From: Panorpa germanica
Taxonomy: Eukaryota; Arthropoda; Insecta; Mecoptera; Panorpidae
Direction: 5' to 3'
Assembly: GCA_963678705.1 (NCBI GenBank)
Contig: OY783216.1
Span: 4,898,001-4,962,000 of the forward strand
Length of the DNA stretch: 64,000 nucleotides
In this document: positions 12,651-24,523 of the stretch, piece after piece
Position numbering within the stretch: the first letter of the stretch is position 1
Layout of the letters: the number at the start of each line of letters is the position of its first letter
Notes under the pieces: generated by a model
What the model was told of the DNA's origin: nothing
What the model saw: the letters and a program-made list of their open reading frames with translations, nothing else
The model's database searches: none
Made by a program: the position numbers and the translations under genes

Positions 12651-14419
12651 ATGTTTTTAATTTTTTATATATTTTTCTTATTATTATTTACTAATATAAT
12701 TTTTGCGTGGACAACATTTACAAAAGAGGTCGCAACTGAAAAACCTGCAGAAGAGGAGCAGGTAATTTCGTTATGTAAAAAAACAGTTTTATCTGGATCG
12801 AAAAAGTTGGTAGAAAAATGCTCTGATAAGTACGACAAATCAACGCTAGATGACAGAGACTATGTCCTCTATACCAGAGACAGAGAACCCCCTTCTCCGT
12901 ATCTCCCGCAAAAGCTCTGTGAACGATCCAGAGTAGTAGTTAAAAAAATCAATCCTTACGTGAAACAAAATGAAGAACCGGAAGAACCTAGATCGCCTTT
13001 AGCTTCGGCTTGCATCCGTTGTGGAACTTGCTTAGCTATTGCTCATCATTTAGACATTGTTTTAGACAACTTACAAGAAAAAGCTAGCAGGCATGATAGT
13101 TATGGGCTGAAAACTATGTTGGAAAAATCGTTGGTAACTTCAGCACTGCGAGAGTCTTGTGACCAGTTTCATAACTACGGTTTACGAGAATATAAAGGAT
13201 ATAGGTTAGAAAATTGTGTTAAAGTTGTTGCAGGTAATTCAGGCGCGGAAATAATACAATACTCTCCTATATAGAGTGTACATAACAACGGTTGTTAACG
13301 TATTATCGGACAATAATTTTACCTTATAATATTGTTATATTTCTAGGTTAATTGCAGAGGCGCTTCCGATGACGTCTCATGTACCCTGCCGACTGGACGG
13401 ATCGTGGGGTGTCGAATTGCGTCATATTTGTTTTTTCTACCTTCGAGAATTCGGAGAATGGCCCTTGTACATCTACTGGCGGCGGGACAACGATTTAGCG
13501 AACGCTCTCTGCAGAGGGGAAGGGGTTTTTCGAGACTGCTACAACATTGACACGAATGTAACACATATATTCCCATTACCTTGTTCTCTAATGGGCTTGT
13601 GTCCTATGACTTAATTTCCATAAAAGTATATTGATAAAGTGGGTTACTAGAACCTCAAATGTTCAATTATTTTTTAATAACTCCTTATGTGTTAGGAGAT
13701 ATTAACAATTAAAAAAGTCATTTTGTCTCTTTAATTATTAAAGGGATTCAACCGCTAGTCACTATATCTTTTATACAACAGAGCGTAAAAGAGATATATT
13801 CTTGACAGAACTCTGACAAGTTTACAGGTTACCAACCTTACAGCTCATAAATCTCTGCTATATGTATTTATATATCAAAATATCAAATATTATTTACAGC
13901 TATTTCAAGGAACAATAAAATTTCAATATTATGTCTGCCGTAACAGGGTTTAATAAAATAAAAACTTATTATTCTTTGACTTGACTTGATTATTTCGACT
14001 ACCAACAGCTACAAAATATTACCACAGCACTGCCCTACTCAACAAATAACTGACGTTTAAAATGCATTTCACGTCATACAAATGGTCGACCATCTCTAGC
14101 GCTAAAACTACAATTCAAATTTTTAACTGCTATATCTCCGTCAACATTTAGATATTTAATAAAATAGACACGCCAATACAAACGCCAATTTATTAACATC
14201 AATTTCAATCAACAATTGAAAAATCGACCACTAAAAAATGAGGACACAAGCCCATTTAAATTTGATTACATTTATTATAAGTTACCTTTACATTCATAGA
14301 ATAAGGATGCTGAGATTGCGAAGAAATCGCAGGATCGTTGTAGTCTTATCAGGGACATCAAGGCTGCCATCACGTGTAGAATCAACAGACTCCCTAGACA
14401 ATCCCTACAATTTTTTTGA
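12651..14419 (+). CDS. MZB1/pERp1-like ER saposin-fold protein, 2 certain exons plus a likely third
   Basis: Exon 1 is 12651-13233 and exon 2 starts at 13358; the phase 1 junction makes Glu195. Residues 1-19 are a hydrophobic signal peptide. The conserved part runs from Cys121-x-x-Cys124 through Cys170, the YGLRE motif at 176-180, GSWG, Cys219, the YLREFGE motif and Cys246/Cys255. This order (CxxC, SC..NYGxRE, C.FYLxEFGE, LC...C) matches MZB1/pERp1, an ER-resident protein that aids oxidative folding and secretion of IgM in vertebrates. The insect role is unknown. Read straight on, exon 2 would run into a transposon and stop at 13612. A phase 0 donor at 13558 (GAAT|GTAACA) and an acceptor before 14300 give a third exon, 14300-14419, and a 300-residue protein. 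No KDEL-type tail is seen. Family call fairly sure; exon 3 less so. Confidence 0.72.
13590..14256 (-). mobile_element. Family A transposon, copy 7, inside or at the end of the MZB1-like gene
   Basis: Full-length inverted copy from AATGGGCTTGTGTCCTATGA to GAGGACACAAGCCCATT. It carries the 75-bp insert variant. It lies between the exon 2 coding sequence and the proposed exon 3. If it is removed, the proposed intron shrinks from 742 to about 75 nt. Confidence 0.9.
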
Positions 14420-15000
14420 TAATACTTTTTTGTAGTTATTTGTTTAATACATTTTATTTTTTGTAATATATATTTATTTCGCTACTTTAATTTTCATCTT
14501 TCCACGCTCATAAACTCAGGTCTACAAGGATCGTAAAAGATCAAGTTCTAATCTAACTTCTAACCTAACTTTTAGTAAACGTGTCAGTGACAAACAAAGT
14601 CTTATTCTTACAAGCTTATAACACTTTCATTCATACAACAATATTAAAAATGCAAACAACTTTTAATTCAACTTTATTTTCTATACACACTGTGCTGTTT
14701 CTGTTATTTTGACAGATTGTTTTAACATATGACTCCAAAGGTGTCAATTAAGAACAAAAGATTGTAAGAACTTTTGCATTCATTAGAGCAATAAAAACCT
14801 TTTGTTGAAACATTTCACCATAACTTTAAGCAGGGTGTTTGTTTTATAAACAAGTGTTTAATCCGCCACTAATCTCTACTAATTATAATATCTCTTCCGC
14901 TACTTATTAACCTAACCTAAAAATAATGAGTGTCTGCTTCTGTTTTTATCCACGTGCGCAGGAAACGTTATCGCTTCTAAATGTCACTGGTAGTAACGTT
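14420..15000. other. Gene-free stretch before the assembly gap
   Basis: AT-rich sequence. Probably the 3' flank of the MZB1-like gene. No repeat or exon recognised. Confidence 0.4.
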
Positions 15001-15200
15001 NNNNNNNNNNNNNNNNNNNNNNNNNNNNNNNNNNNNNNNNNNNNNNNNNNNNNNNNNNNNNNNNNNNNNNNNNNNNNNNNNNNNNNNNNNNNNNNNNNNN
15101 NNNNNNNNNNNNNNNNNNNNNNNNNNNNNNNNNNNNNNNNNNNNNNNNNNNNNNNNNNNNNNNNNNNNNNNNNNNNNNNNNNNNNNNNNNNNNNNNNNNN
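15001..15200. other. Assembly gap (200 N)
   Basis: A run of N. The true length is unknown. ORFs spanning it are artefacts. A THAP-like coding remnant ends at its right edge. Confidence 0.99.
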
Positions 15201-15301
15201 TGCCGAGGATGTTCTGACTTTTGATTATTCACAAAATGATCATTACAAATGCGTGTATTTTTAGTTGGTTCCCAATCCTTTAGATATTTTCTTAAACACA
15301 A
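15201..15301 (-). pseudogene. THAP-domain fragment abutting the gap
   Basis: On the minus strand about 33 residues read continuously into the gap. They contain KDWEPTKNTRICNDHF, which fits the second half of a THAP zinc finger (W-x-P-T then C-x-x-H-F as the last two ligands of the C2CH). The first ligand pair is not found in frame upstream, where a stop occurs. It could be one exon of a host gene, a P-element-type or other THAP transposase, or a dead remnant. The gap hides the downstream AVPTIF-type end. Confidence 0.5.
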
Positions 15302-15781
15302 ATTTTTTAAATTTTACTTTTACTTATTACTATTTTATTTATTTCATAAAATAATTACTATATAGTTTAATATTCTATTTTATAATACTTAGCTTTTCAA
15401 ATTTGATTGTGATTAATTAAATTTTTTTATTAAAATAATTTACTTACACATAGTTTTTGACTGCATTTATCCATTGTTGACGTTTAAAGGTTATCCATAG
15501 TACTCGCAGGGAAACGATAAAATTTCACACTTGTATTTTGGTTTTTGTTTTTATATGGCATATTGAAACAGCCACGGATACAGCACGATACTTTTGAAGA
15601 AGACATTACTTAAAATTATTTCGATTAGATTAAGAAAATTATTAATTTAACAAATTCCTTATTGTTTTCTATACCACTTGCCACCACTTTGCTTTACATT
15701 TTTCTCGGTAGTTGGCGTCAAAGTCATGTTTCTCAATCCCTATTCACCAACGCATTTAGCCACAGGCGGATTGCTAGATAG
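15302..15781. other. Gene-free stretch
   Basis: AT-rich sequence between the THAP fragment and family A copy 8. Nothing else recognised. Confidence 0.4.
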
Positions 15782-16421
15782 AATGGGCTTGTGTCCTCAT
15801 TTTTTAGTGGTCGATTTTTCAATTGTTGATTGAAATTGATGTTAATAAATGTGTATTGGCGTGTCTATTTTATTAAATATCTAAATATTGACGGAGATAT
15901 AGCAATTAAAAGTTTGAATTGTAGTTGTAGCGCTAGAAATGGTCGGCCATATTTGTATGACGTGAAATGCATTTTAACGTCAGTTATTTGTTGAGTAGGT
16001 CAGTGCTGTGGTAATGTTTTGTAGCTGTTGGTAGTCGCAATAATCAAGTCAAGTCAAAGAATAATAAGTTTTTATTTTATTTAACCCTGCTAAGGCAGAC
16101 ATAATATTGAAATTTGATTGTTCCTTGAAATAGCTGTAAATAATATTTGATATTTTGATATATAAATACATATAGGTGAGATTTATGATCTGTAAAGTTG
16201 GTAACCTTACACAAGGATTGTGATGTCACATGCAGTTGGAATGTGTACAACGTTGAATCCCTTTAATAATTAAAGAGACAAAATGACTTTTTTAATTGTT
16301 AATATCTTTTAACATATAAGGAGTTATTAAAAAATAATTGAACATTTGAGGTTCTAGTAACCAACTTTATCAATATATAGTACACTTTTGTAGAAATTAA
16401 GACATAGGACACAAGCCCATT
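15782..16421 (+). mobile_element. Family A transposon, copy 8 (full length)
   Basis: Runs from AATGGGCTTGTGTCCTCATT to GGACACAAGCCCATT. Flanks differ (GATAG before, TCATG after), so there is no target duplication. Confidence 0.9.
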
Positions 16422-18570
16422 TCATGTATTGATAAAGCATTGCGTTTAATGGGAAAAAATACCATTCGCCTGTAGATGCTTCCTTTTCAGAGCTCAACTC
16501 TTTTAAAGCTATCATGCATATATCATTTTCAAACACTTTTCAATATGTACTAAAGCTTGCTCCATATGGATTTTTAAATGTAACAAATTTGACACCAATA
16601 ATAGAGCTGTAACCTGCCTCGGCATGTCGCCATCACGCTGCTACTTTCCATATCTCACAAAGGGCGCCGCAGAAGACAGGCTCTCTGTAGGGGCTCCACA
16701 CACGGCAATCTGCTTTCATGTTACCACGCTCTAATGCACGGATGATTCGCACTGTGAATGCCTGCACTGGCACTGCACTTATTAGGGCTGGTGTCTCCTT
16801 GTTTACAAACAAAACACATGACAATAAGACGAAATGGGCATAGAATCACTCATGCCTCATCTTAACCGAGTCTGGAGTCTAGACCGATACAATAACTGGT
16901 GCACTAGTGTCGCCCCTGGGCCCTGAGGATCAGAAAAACACTTCAAAATTAATCAACCGAGAATTTTAAACTTGTAGTACAAAAATGAGTTGTTACAATT
17001 ATAAGGTAAAGCTGCTATCACACAGCCTGATTCTGTTTTTAAGTAGGTTGTATTCGCATTGATACATTTTAGCATGAGAAGCAGTTTTTACTTTTTTGTA
17101 GAAGTATGTGTTCCATACGTTCATTCATAATGGCTCTCTCACACTGCAACAATTTTTTTACGACTTTTTCAGTAGGGCTTTAGTTTTTTGGCAAATTCAC
17201 CAATAAAAACCTCAAAAATACTAATGTTTTTATTAAATATAGATGGTACGCGACTGATATGTCTTAGAATTCGATCTCAGAACCTGTGGCCATATTTCAG
17301 AGTCTTGCGAATAATATTCGTGATCGAGCAGATATGATTTATTTGAGTGAAACCTTTTTTGAATCACTTTTAAAAGAGTATTTCTGAACTATAATAATAA
17401 TTAATAATAAAATTCAGGAATAGTACAGGAATACTCTTTTAAAAGTTATTTGTAAAGTGTTTCCCTCATATTCAAGGTGTCCCGTAAATCGACGTCAAGC
17501 CGGCAGTAGGTAATAGCCGAAGTCATAACAGTTATCAGAAAAATATTAAAAAAATTCTAAGTTGAACATTTTAAAAATTATTGGCATTTAAAAAAAATCG
17601 AGAAAAACTGCACCCTGTGACTTCACTCCTGCACCTTGAGTCTTTTCACTCCTGTTGCTACAAATCTTAACTTTTTTTAAAAAAAATGTTGTTATGTAAT
17701 CCTGAATAATGTTTCTGTAAACTCTTGCCTAAAATGTAAAGCCAGCTCCAGCTTGGAAGAAATTGACACTTTTTTTCCAACCAAATAAGAACTCAATTGT
17801 TCTTAATTTTTAATCTAATCATAATTAATCTATTTATAATAAAACCTAGTTTTTAAGAGCCTATATTGCACCAGAGCCTGTGCCAGTTTTATATTAAATT
17901 TAAAATACATGCATCACAAAAATTTGAAAATAGTTAGACGCAAAATATATCACTCATTTTTTGTTCGTGTGATAGATACTTTATTTATACTATTTTGCAA
18001 GTGAACTAGCTTCTCACGGCTACTTATATGTGTAATAGAGCCGCTTATAAGCCCTTTTGTGGTGCCAAAGGGCCCACGCTCTGAAGACGATTTTCGAGAA
18101 AAAGTAATATTCCAAAAAAAAAAAAAAATCACGATATCTGATATCTAGACAATGTCCAATTTACATCGACTAGAGTCTTGTAAAGAAAGTAAAGTTAAGT
18201 AAAAGAAAGTAATCCAAGCAGAAATCAGTAATTATTGTCTTCAAGTGCGTCTTATCGTAAAAAAAGAAAAAAATATTTCGTTTGACCATTTACCATTTTT
18301 TGCTAATTGTTTTTGAAAATATTTTAAGTATGAATTTTAATGCATTTTATGTGTAAGTAATTAACAAATTCATGTATGGTATTTTACTTGCTTCTCATTT
18401 ATGATAAAAAGAAATTTTATTTTATAGAAAAACATAATCACATTTTCAAGTATAAAAATAAATTAAAACTAAATAACTTTCAAAAAATTATTCGACGTTT
18501 TGTGACCTATTTTATTGCTTTTCTAATGTAAATCTATCTTTTTCGTATTAATAGAATCATAAAGAAGTTT
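16422..18570. other. Gene-free stretch, origin mostly unclear
   Basis: Contains a less AT-rich patch at 16610-16840 with a minus-strand ORF (16633-16824, 63 codons) that I cannot assign. An imperfect inverted pair around AGAGTATTTC / ATACTCTTTTAAAAG lies at 17368-17440. The remainder is AT-rich with no recognised exon. Confidence 0.4.
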
Positions 18571-18703
18571 CATTCCCACTCACTGTTTTGATATTTAATT
18601 TACTCTTTTTATTTAATATTGTAATCTAGATTTCAGGTTCTCGTTGAAGCATTCCTTTTCACATTTGTGTTTTAATTTAAGTTTAGTTAACTTAGTTGGT
18701 GCG
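18571..18703 (+). mobile_element. Family C element fragment, copy 3
   Basis: Matches the left part of the full copy at 38752-39266: CATTCCCACTCACTGTTTTG, then CATTCCTTTTCACATTTGTG and GTTTAGTTAACTTAGTTGG. The right part is missing. Confidence 0.7.
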
Positions 18704-18710
18704 TATACAT

Positions 18711-18866
18711 CTTTAATAATTAAAGAGACAAAATGACTTTTTTAATTGTTAATATCTCTTAACATATAACGAGTTATTAAGAAATAATTGAACATTTGAG
18801 GCTCTAGTAACCCACTTTATCAATATATAGTACACTTTTATAGAAATTAAGACATAGAACACAAGC
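18711..18866 (+). mobile_element. Family A fragment, copy 9
   Basis: Right end only, from CTTTAATAATTAAAGAGACA to ATAGAACACAAGC. It is joined almost directly to the family C fragment before it. Confidence 0.8.
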
Positions 18867-20737
18867 GATTAAATATCAACAGTGGCATTAATATATTTCA
18901 CAAAAAAAGAGAAAAAATACATCCGTCACTCAGAATGCTGTCACGGTCTTAAATTCCTTGCTTCTGGCAATTGAAAAAACAATCACCAATTTCTCAAAAT
19001 ATGACTAAGAAATATTTATTTATTTTTCTTAAAGATTTGAAAGTTGTTCGTCATAAAATTAATCCTTTCGGTAAAAACAATAAAGCCTGGAGGCTTGGGG
19101 TTTGAGCGCGGCCAGTACCATTGTCTCCAAGTAACTCCAGCTGTAATATTAATATTAATGTTATATATTTAACGACCCATAAGTGGTTTCTTTTGTTTAT
19201 AAAGCATATTCATCTTGTGTGGCATCTTGTCATCGTCTACATGTTGCTAACTCACCCTCTGAAGTCCATATTGGTGAAGATGAGGGATGATTATTTATTC
19301 AAGAAGTGCACCACAGATTAAATAAACGTTTTGCGAAACGAAAACAAAAACAGTGAAAAATGATTGGAGACATTTGTTGAAGATAGGGGAAGGATTGTTT
19401 CTACACAAATAAATAATTGCGCTTATTTATTTGCAAAACTATTATATATTATTATTCAACTTTTATGAGTTTAAATGTTTTAAAATGTATCTTAAATTTC
19501 AAGCTAAATTTCTTTTACTATAATAAATAAATGTATGCAAGGGGGGTGTAGAAAATAAGCAGAATTTACTCGTGAAGAAAAAATAATTTTTTAAATGGTT
19601 TAAAAACCTTTTTTCAAAAGTATTTTGTTATTAATTCCTTCGGATTCTAAACGGTTAAAAATTCTGAAATTTTGGGATTTATTCGCAAACGTTATTCTTA
19701 GCCTATTACCAAAGTTTTGAAAAATCTATTAAAAAGTGGTTTTACGCTAGAACTACCTTTAAGAATTATATTAAGTAGTTTAAAGTCTAAGTCGAAAATT
19801 CTCAAAGAAATGAAACACCACAAGCAATTCAAACTAAGAAGACACACATATATTGCTAATTAATAATTAAAAGTTAATGAAGATATAATAGCTAATAAAT
19901 AGTGCAAGCTATCTACAACGTGGGAAGGTATTCCTGCACTCACATTGGAATATTTATCAAAGGGATAAAAGGACAGATGTCGATGAAAAACACAGTCGAT
20001 TGGATAGCAGTCGATTCGTACTAATGCTTTTATAAAAATTAATTCGATATTAAATCGAACTGTAAATTACATGACTAATAAGTACATTTAAACTAATATT
20101 CAAATGATGTTAGACTGTAAAATATTATTTTATATTATATAAATTTACCAATTACTGCCTTATATTGAAGTTTTAATATCGGCGAATGAGAACCCTGTTG
20201 CCCAACATGTAATCAAATTTTCTTTTTATAAATAGATTAACTAATATGTCTCTTAAATAATTACAAAATTTCGTGCGAATCGACTGCGTTCTTCACTGAC
20301 GTCAGGAAAGAGAGGTTAGGAACGACGCTGGCCGACTGTTTTACAAGGAGTTTATGAAAAAAATGGGACAAATAGTAATACGGGACTGGGTACTGAAATA
20401 CGGTGGCAATCCCAATGAAATGGCAACATCAGATACGTGGATATATGAGTAGTATGTACTTTGTTTACCCCGTTTTTTCTCATTGCGTTTGCTCATAAGA
20501 ACAAGTGCTATGTTTACCTGTATTATCTGACCTTCACACCTTGATTGCGATGACGTAGATGAAATCATTGTGTCACGTAGTGTGTACTCAAGCAGTCTGA
20601 TAAATGACTATTCTCTACAACGCGGGACTCAGTATCGCGGTTGCTAGCGGTGTGATTAGATACCAAGTGCAAAGTGGATTACACCATACTATGTAAGTTG
20701 TAAAATAATATTTATTTTAACAATATATCTATATATA
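18867..20737. other. Gene-free stretch upstream of the EcKinase-like gene
   Basis: AT-rich. The segment 20270-20692 is richer in GC and ends at CATACTAT|GTAAGTTG, a good splice donor. It may hold the promoter and a non-coding first exon of the EcKinase-like gene at 21797, whose ATG lies 6 nt after an acceptor (TTTATTAG). This is inference. Confidence 0.35.
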
Positions 20738-21260
20738 CTAGAGCTTACTACCGTCGCAAGCGATGACTGTTGTTTGTATGTGAATTGAATTTCATTTCAA
20801 ATTTTTTTACCCTCGCAAAAACTGCCCCCATTCCTCCAAATAATATTTTGAATTTTTTTTTTTAATATGATATTCAATTATTACAAAATCTAAAATTTGA
20901 GCTCTCTCCAAAGTTTCCTACCGGGCCCCCTAATTTTCTCGGCGCCCCTTTTATACAATTTTCAATTTTCAAATTTTGAAATATGTTCGCATTGAATAGC
21001 GTAATACACGTGCAAAATTTCACCTTTCAATCTTTTACGAATACAAAGTTATACAGCAAAAAATGGCTCACTTTTTCTCCAGTTTTTCTAAAATTATGGG
21101 CTTCCAGGAAGTTTAAGGAAAAATCCGGAAACGCCAAAAGTTTTAGAATTTTTTTCTCTGCGAAATAGAAAATTTTCAAAAACTTCCTGGGAGCCGTTTT
21201 CGAGCTACCATACAAAATTCAAACCAACACCATACACTTGGAATATTATAATGTATGAGA
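20738..21260 (-). mobile_element. Helitron-like element, family G, copy 1
   Basis: On the minus strand it begins TCTCATACATTATAATATTC and ends with the hairpin CGCTTGCGACG, then GTAGTAAGCTCTAG and flanking T. A hairpin about 10 nt before CTAG is the Helitron 3' signature. Copies at 48009-48716 and 61750-62312 share both ends. No Rep/helicase ORF. Confidence 0.75.
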
Positions 21261-21705
21261 AATTATAAAAGTCAGTTAAAAGGAAGAGATTATTATATGT
21301 TTTATCCAAATTTAAGTAAAACAAGATGGTTTAGAAATGAGTCCCGCAAAATTATATCAACTATAATCAGAATCAAAAGTAATCATTGTAAAACTCCAGC
21401 TCACCTGTACAAAATTAATATTAAATCCGACGATAGATGTCAATGTGGTGAAGAAGGAACTTTGGATCATATTATATTTGAATGCATAAATTATAGTTTA
21501 CAAAGATCAAAAATCAATAGTGAAATATTAGATGTGAATAAAACTTTTCCTGTTAATAATTAATTTTTGTTAAGTAATTCAAACTTAATTGGTAAATTAT
21601 TTAAATATTTAGAAATTTGTAAAATAGAATTATAAAATGTTAAATATATATAAAAAATGTTTGATGGTTGCTATGACGAATAAAAGTCAAAGCAAATAAT
21701 TTATG
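21261..21705 (+). mobile_element. LINE 3' fragment (copy L1)
   Basis: About 95 residues of the LINE ORF2 C-terminus remain, with the zinc-knuckle-like [16 protein letters not shown]. It is followed by the 3' tail GCTATGACGAATAAAAGTCA and an A-rich end. It is nearly the same as the copy at 60487-61242 and related to the minus-strand copy at 28935-31357. It is truncated at its 5' side exactly where the Helitron-like element ends. Confidence 0.8.
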
Positions 21706-21796
21706 TTGGTTTATGTACATAAACAAAACTACTTATCTTTACCCATAATGCAAAACTGTAAGAAATAAATATTTGTAATGAATTTATTAGGTAAAT

Positions 21797-24034
21797 ATGG
21801 ATGATTCAGAAGATGCACATCACAAACTTCCAACGTTTAGAGTCCAGAATGCAATTGACAAGATAGCCAAACAATACGGGTTTGTGGATTTTCAGACAAC
21901 AGTGACACCGGGTGCGAATTTATCCCCAAGTGACAATTTTACGGGTGATTTATACAGAATTGTGATCGATGGAACCTTAAACAGTGGCGTGCAAACATCC
22001 CTACCCTTGTTTTGTAAATTACCACCGCGAAATGAAGCAAAAAGAAACCAGTGTAAAGTCAGAGATTGTTTTCTCAGAGAAATTAAAGTTTTTAAACAAA
22101 TTCTTCCACAATTTCGGCAACTGCAACATGAGAAGAATATTACAGAAGATCCGTTCAACTCTTTTATAGATTGTTACGAAACCAGTAATGTAGAACTTGA
22201 GGAATTTATGATAACGGAAGATCTATGCGCTAAGAATTACCTAATGTTAGATAGAAGACAAAATGTTGATTTTGAACATGTTAAAATAATGATGCAAGAA
22301 CTTGGAAAATTTCATGCTTTCAGTTTTGCAATGCGAGACCAAAAACCAGAGATTTTTGAAACTTATAAAGGTTTGAATGAGGTATTTGTTAAAGATGGTG
22401 AAGACGCGCCACCAGAAAGCAGAAACTACTTTGTACAATTGTTCAATAAAGCAAAGGGTACTTTAGAAGTAAATGAAATTGAGTGTTTAGAAAAGTTTAA
22501 AAAATTTGAAGAAATTTTTCATAAGTTTGATCTTAGTACAAGGGGCGATGCTGTTGAACCATACGCAGTTATCACTCACGGAGATTGCTGGACCAATAAC
22601 ATGTTGTTTCAGTATAAGGTAAGAGTTTAGATATTTATTTTTATACCCGCTGAATACATGCATCGTCCAGTTCACTATTCGACCGATATTGGGCAAAGTT
22701 TTAAATTAAATCCATTTCCTTGTAGACTCGTATATTAGATTATATTCTTGGATTTAAATTGTTATAATATTTTTCATTTAAAAACAGCAAAGAAAGTTTT
22801 ATTATGAGTCTAATTTTAAAAATTATAAAAATTGAACCAAAGAATTTCTTTTGTGTTCGTGGAGCCATAGTTTATGCATTATTGTGATTTGTGAGAATTG
22901 TTCAACGTTTTAATGCGGACAAATGATTAAAATTTCCAAAAATATTGTTACTTATTGTACTTAGTTGTTAACAAGGCAAGAATATTTGTTTTCAAAATCA
23001 TTCACAAAGCAATTTTGATACAATTATGAATTGGATTTGAGTTTTTGTTATTTTGTTAAATTATAGAATCATAGATGTCACCAAGAAATTAATAACAACC
23101 CTAGCGAAGTACTTATTCGAGTCTGAGCTATATTTCGAGGCTAGTGTAGTTCATCTAGGTGTATGCCATTTGAGTATTACCCCCGAATTCCAACTTTTAT
23201 TTAATTTCATATTTCTGGATTTTGCATTTTTACATATCTTTGTTGTTTATCATGCTTATAATGTTTATGGGACACACAGGAAAACACTAAAAACAAAACC
23301 AATCTGTTTTCAAAAAACAAAACCTGTTTTTGTTTTGTTTTTTGACAACAAAACTGTCTCTCTTTTATGATGGTTTTGATGTATCTATGTTGGCATCACT
23401 GTAACTCTTAAAGGAATGGTCGGAATGTTACGAAATTTTGACACATATCGTTTGAAGGTTGGTACTATCTAAATATCATACGGATTGTCAATACTGGTAC
23501 CATCCTACCAAATTACTGACTGATGAATATTAACAGAAAAACTGTACATTCTTTATTAATTCTATTGTAACATTAAATTTAAAATTGTTAGATTTAATAT
23601 TCATTATAAATTTCCAACTTAAATATCTGTCTTTACAGGATGGGAAACCTTACAAAGTGACATTCATAGATTGGCAACTTTCACGGTACACGTCCCCCGT
23701 CTTGGACCTTATGTATTACATCTTCAGCTGCACCGACAAATCTGTACGAGATGGTCACTACGATAAAATTTTGAAGACGTACTATCACTCACTGGGTTAC
23801 TTCTTAAGACGTTTAGGCAGCGATGTTGAAGAACTGTATCCATATTCAGTTTTCCAGGAGCAATTGAAGCATTTGGGGCACACTGGGTTAACCCTGGCTA
23901 TCATGACCATGAGTAACTTCGTAAATGGACCAGATGAGCACGGAACTGTTGAAGAACGTAAGGAAAGTGACAATAAATATAAAGAGAGAATGAGTGACGT
24001 CATTAAAGATATGGTAAAGTTAGGTTATATATAA
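21797..24034 (+). CDS. Ecdysteroid-kinase-like / CHK-like kinase (EcKinase family), 2 coding exons, 405 aa
   Basis: Exons are 21797-22618 and 23639-24034, joined in phase 0 across a 1.02 kb GT-AG intron (AAG|GTAAGAG ... TTTACAG|GAT). The fold is a protein-kinase-like phosphotransferase. The Brenner-type catalytic loop HGDCWTNNM is at 261-269, with Asp263 and Asn268. The metal-binding FIDWQLSRY segment has Asp285. GKFHAFSFA, which precedes the helical insert of this family, is also present. Length about 405 residues fits EcKinase (DUF227). Members phosphorylate ecdysteroids and are proposed to phosphorylate xenobiotics in insects; the substrate here is unknown. Cytosolic, with no signal peptide. 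The ATG lies 6 nt after an acceptor-like TTTATTAG, so a 5' non-coding exon upstream, perhaps ending at 20692, is likely. The intron holds a short dispersed repeat. Confidence 0.9.
23395..23515 (+). repeat. Short dispersed repeat H
   Basis: The core CATATCGTTTGAAGGTTGGT, followed by a CTATCTAAA...CAT block and TTGTCAAT, recurs at about 42160-42200 and 56395-56490. A weaker match is near 25870. Location here is EcKinase-like intron 1. Class unknown. Confidence 0.5.
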
Positions 24035-24057
24035 TAATTTTGTTTTTGGATAAAGTA

Positions 24058-24523
24058 TCATTTAGCTTTAATTTAATTTTGTATTTTGTATTTAATTTAA
24101 ATTGTTTAGCATATGGCAATACGCGTAGTCATTCGCAGTACCATTTTTACTTTAAATTATTTGTTAAGTTTTCTTAGTTTAAAAACTATATTATATTATA
24201 ACCTCCAAATTGTGACAATCAGTCAAAATACAGTAGGATTCACTTTTAAAAGAAGTTTAATGTCAGTTTTTTGAAAAATATAGAAGTGAAAACAATTTCT
24301 ATTACTAATTGTTATTAAAAATAGCAATTTTTATTATTTCACATACAATTTTGTCCAACTGTCAAAATTTATATTGCTAACGATGCATACGCACCAACTA
24401 AATTAACTAAAATTAAATTAAAACACAAATGTGAAAAGGAATGCTTAAACGGAAATGTGAAATCTAGATTACAATATTAAATAAAAACAGTGAATTAAAT
24501 ATCACAACAGTGAGTGGAAATGA
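24058..24523 (-). mobile_element. Family C element, copy 2 (inverted, nearly complete)
   Basis: Reverse complement of the copy at 38752-39266. It shares GCAATACGCGTAGTCATTC, TAACCTCCAAATTGTGACA, CACAAATGTGAAAAGGAATG and the end CAGTGAGTGGAAATGA. It sits directly after the EcKinase-like stop codon, so the transcript probably ends in or after it (AATAAA at about 24595). Confidence 0.75.

Noticed and set aside
13343-13576. 77-codon minus-strand ORF opposite MZB1-like exon 2
   Set aside because: Antisense shadow; the plus frame carries the conserved cysteines and motifs.
14926-15264. ORFs spanning the N run on both strands
   Set aside because: Most codons are N. Only the minus-strand THAP-like part outside the gap has meaning.
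21984-22169. Alternative frame ORFs inside the EcKinase-like exon
   Set aside because: Shadows of the real frame, which has the kinase motifs.
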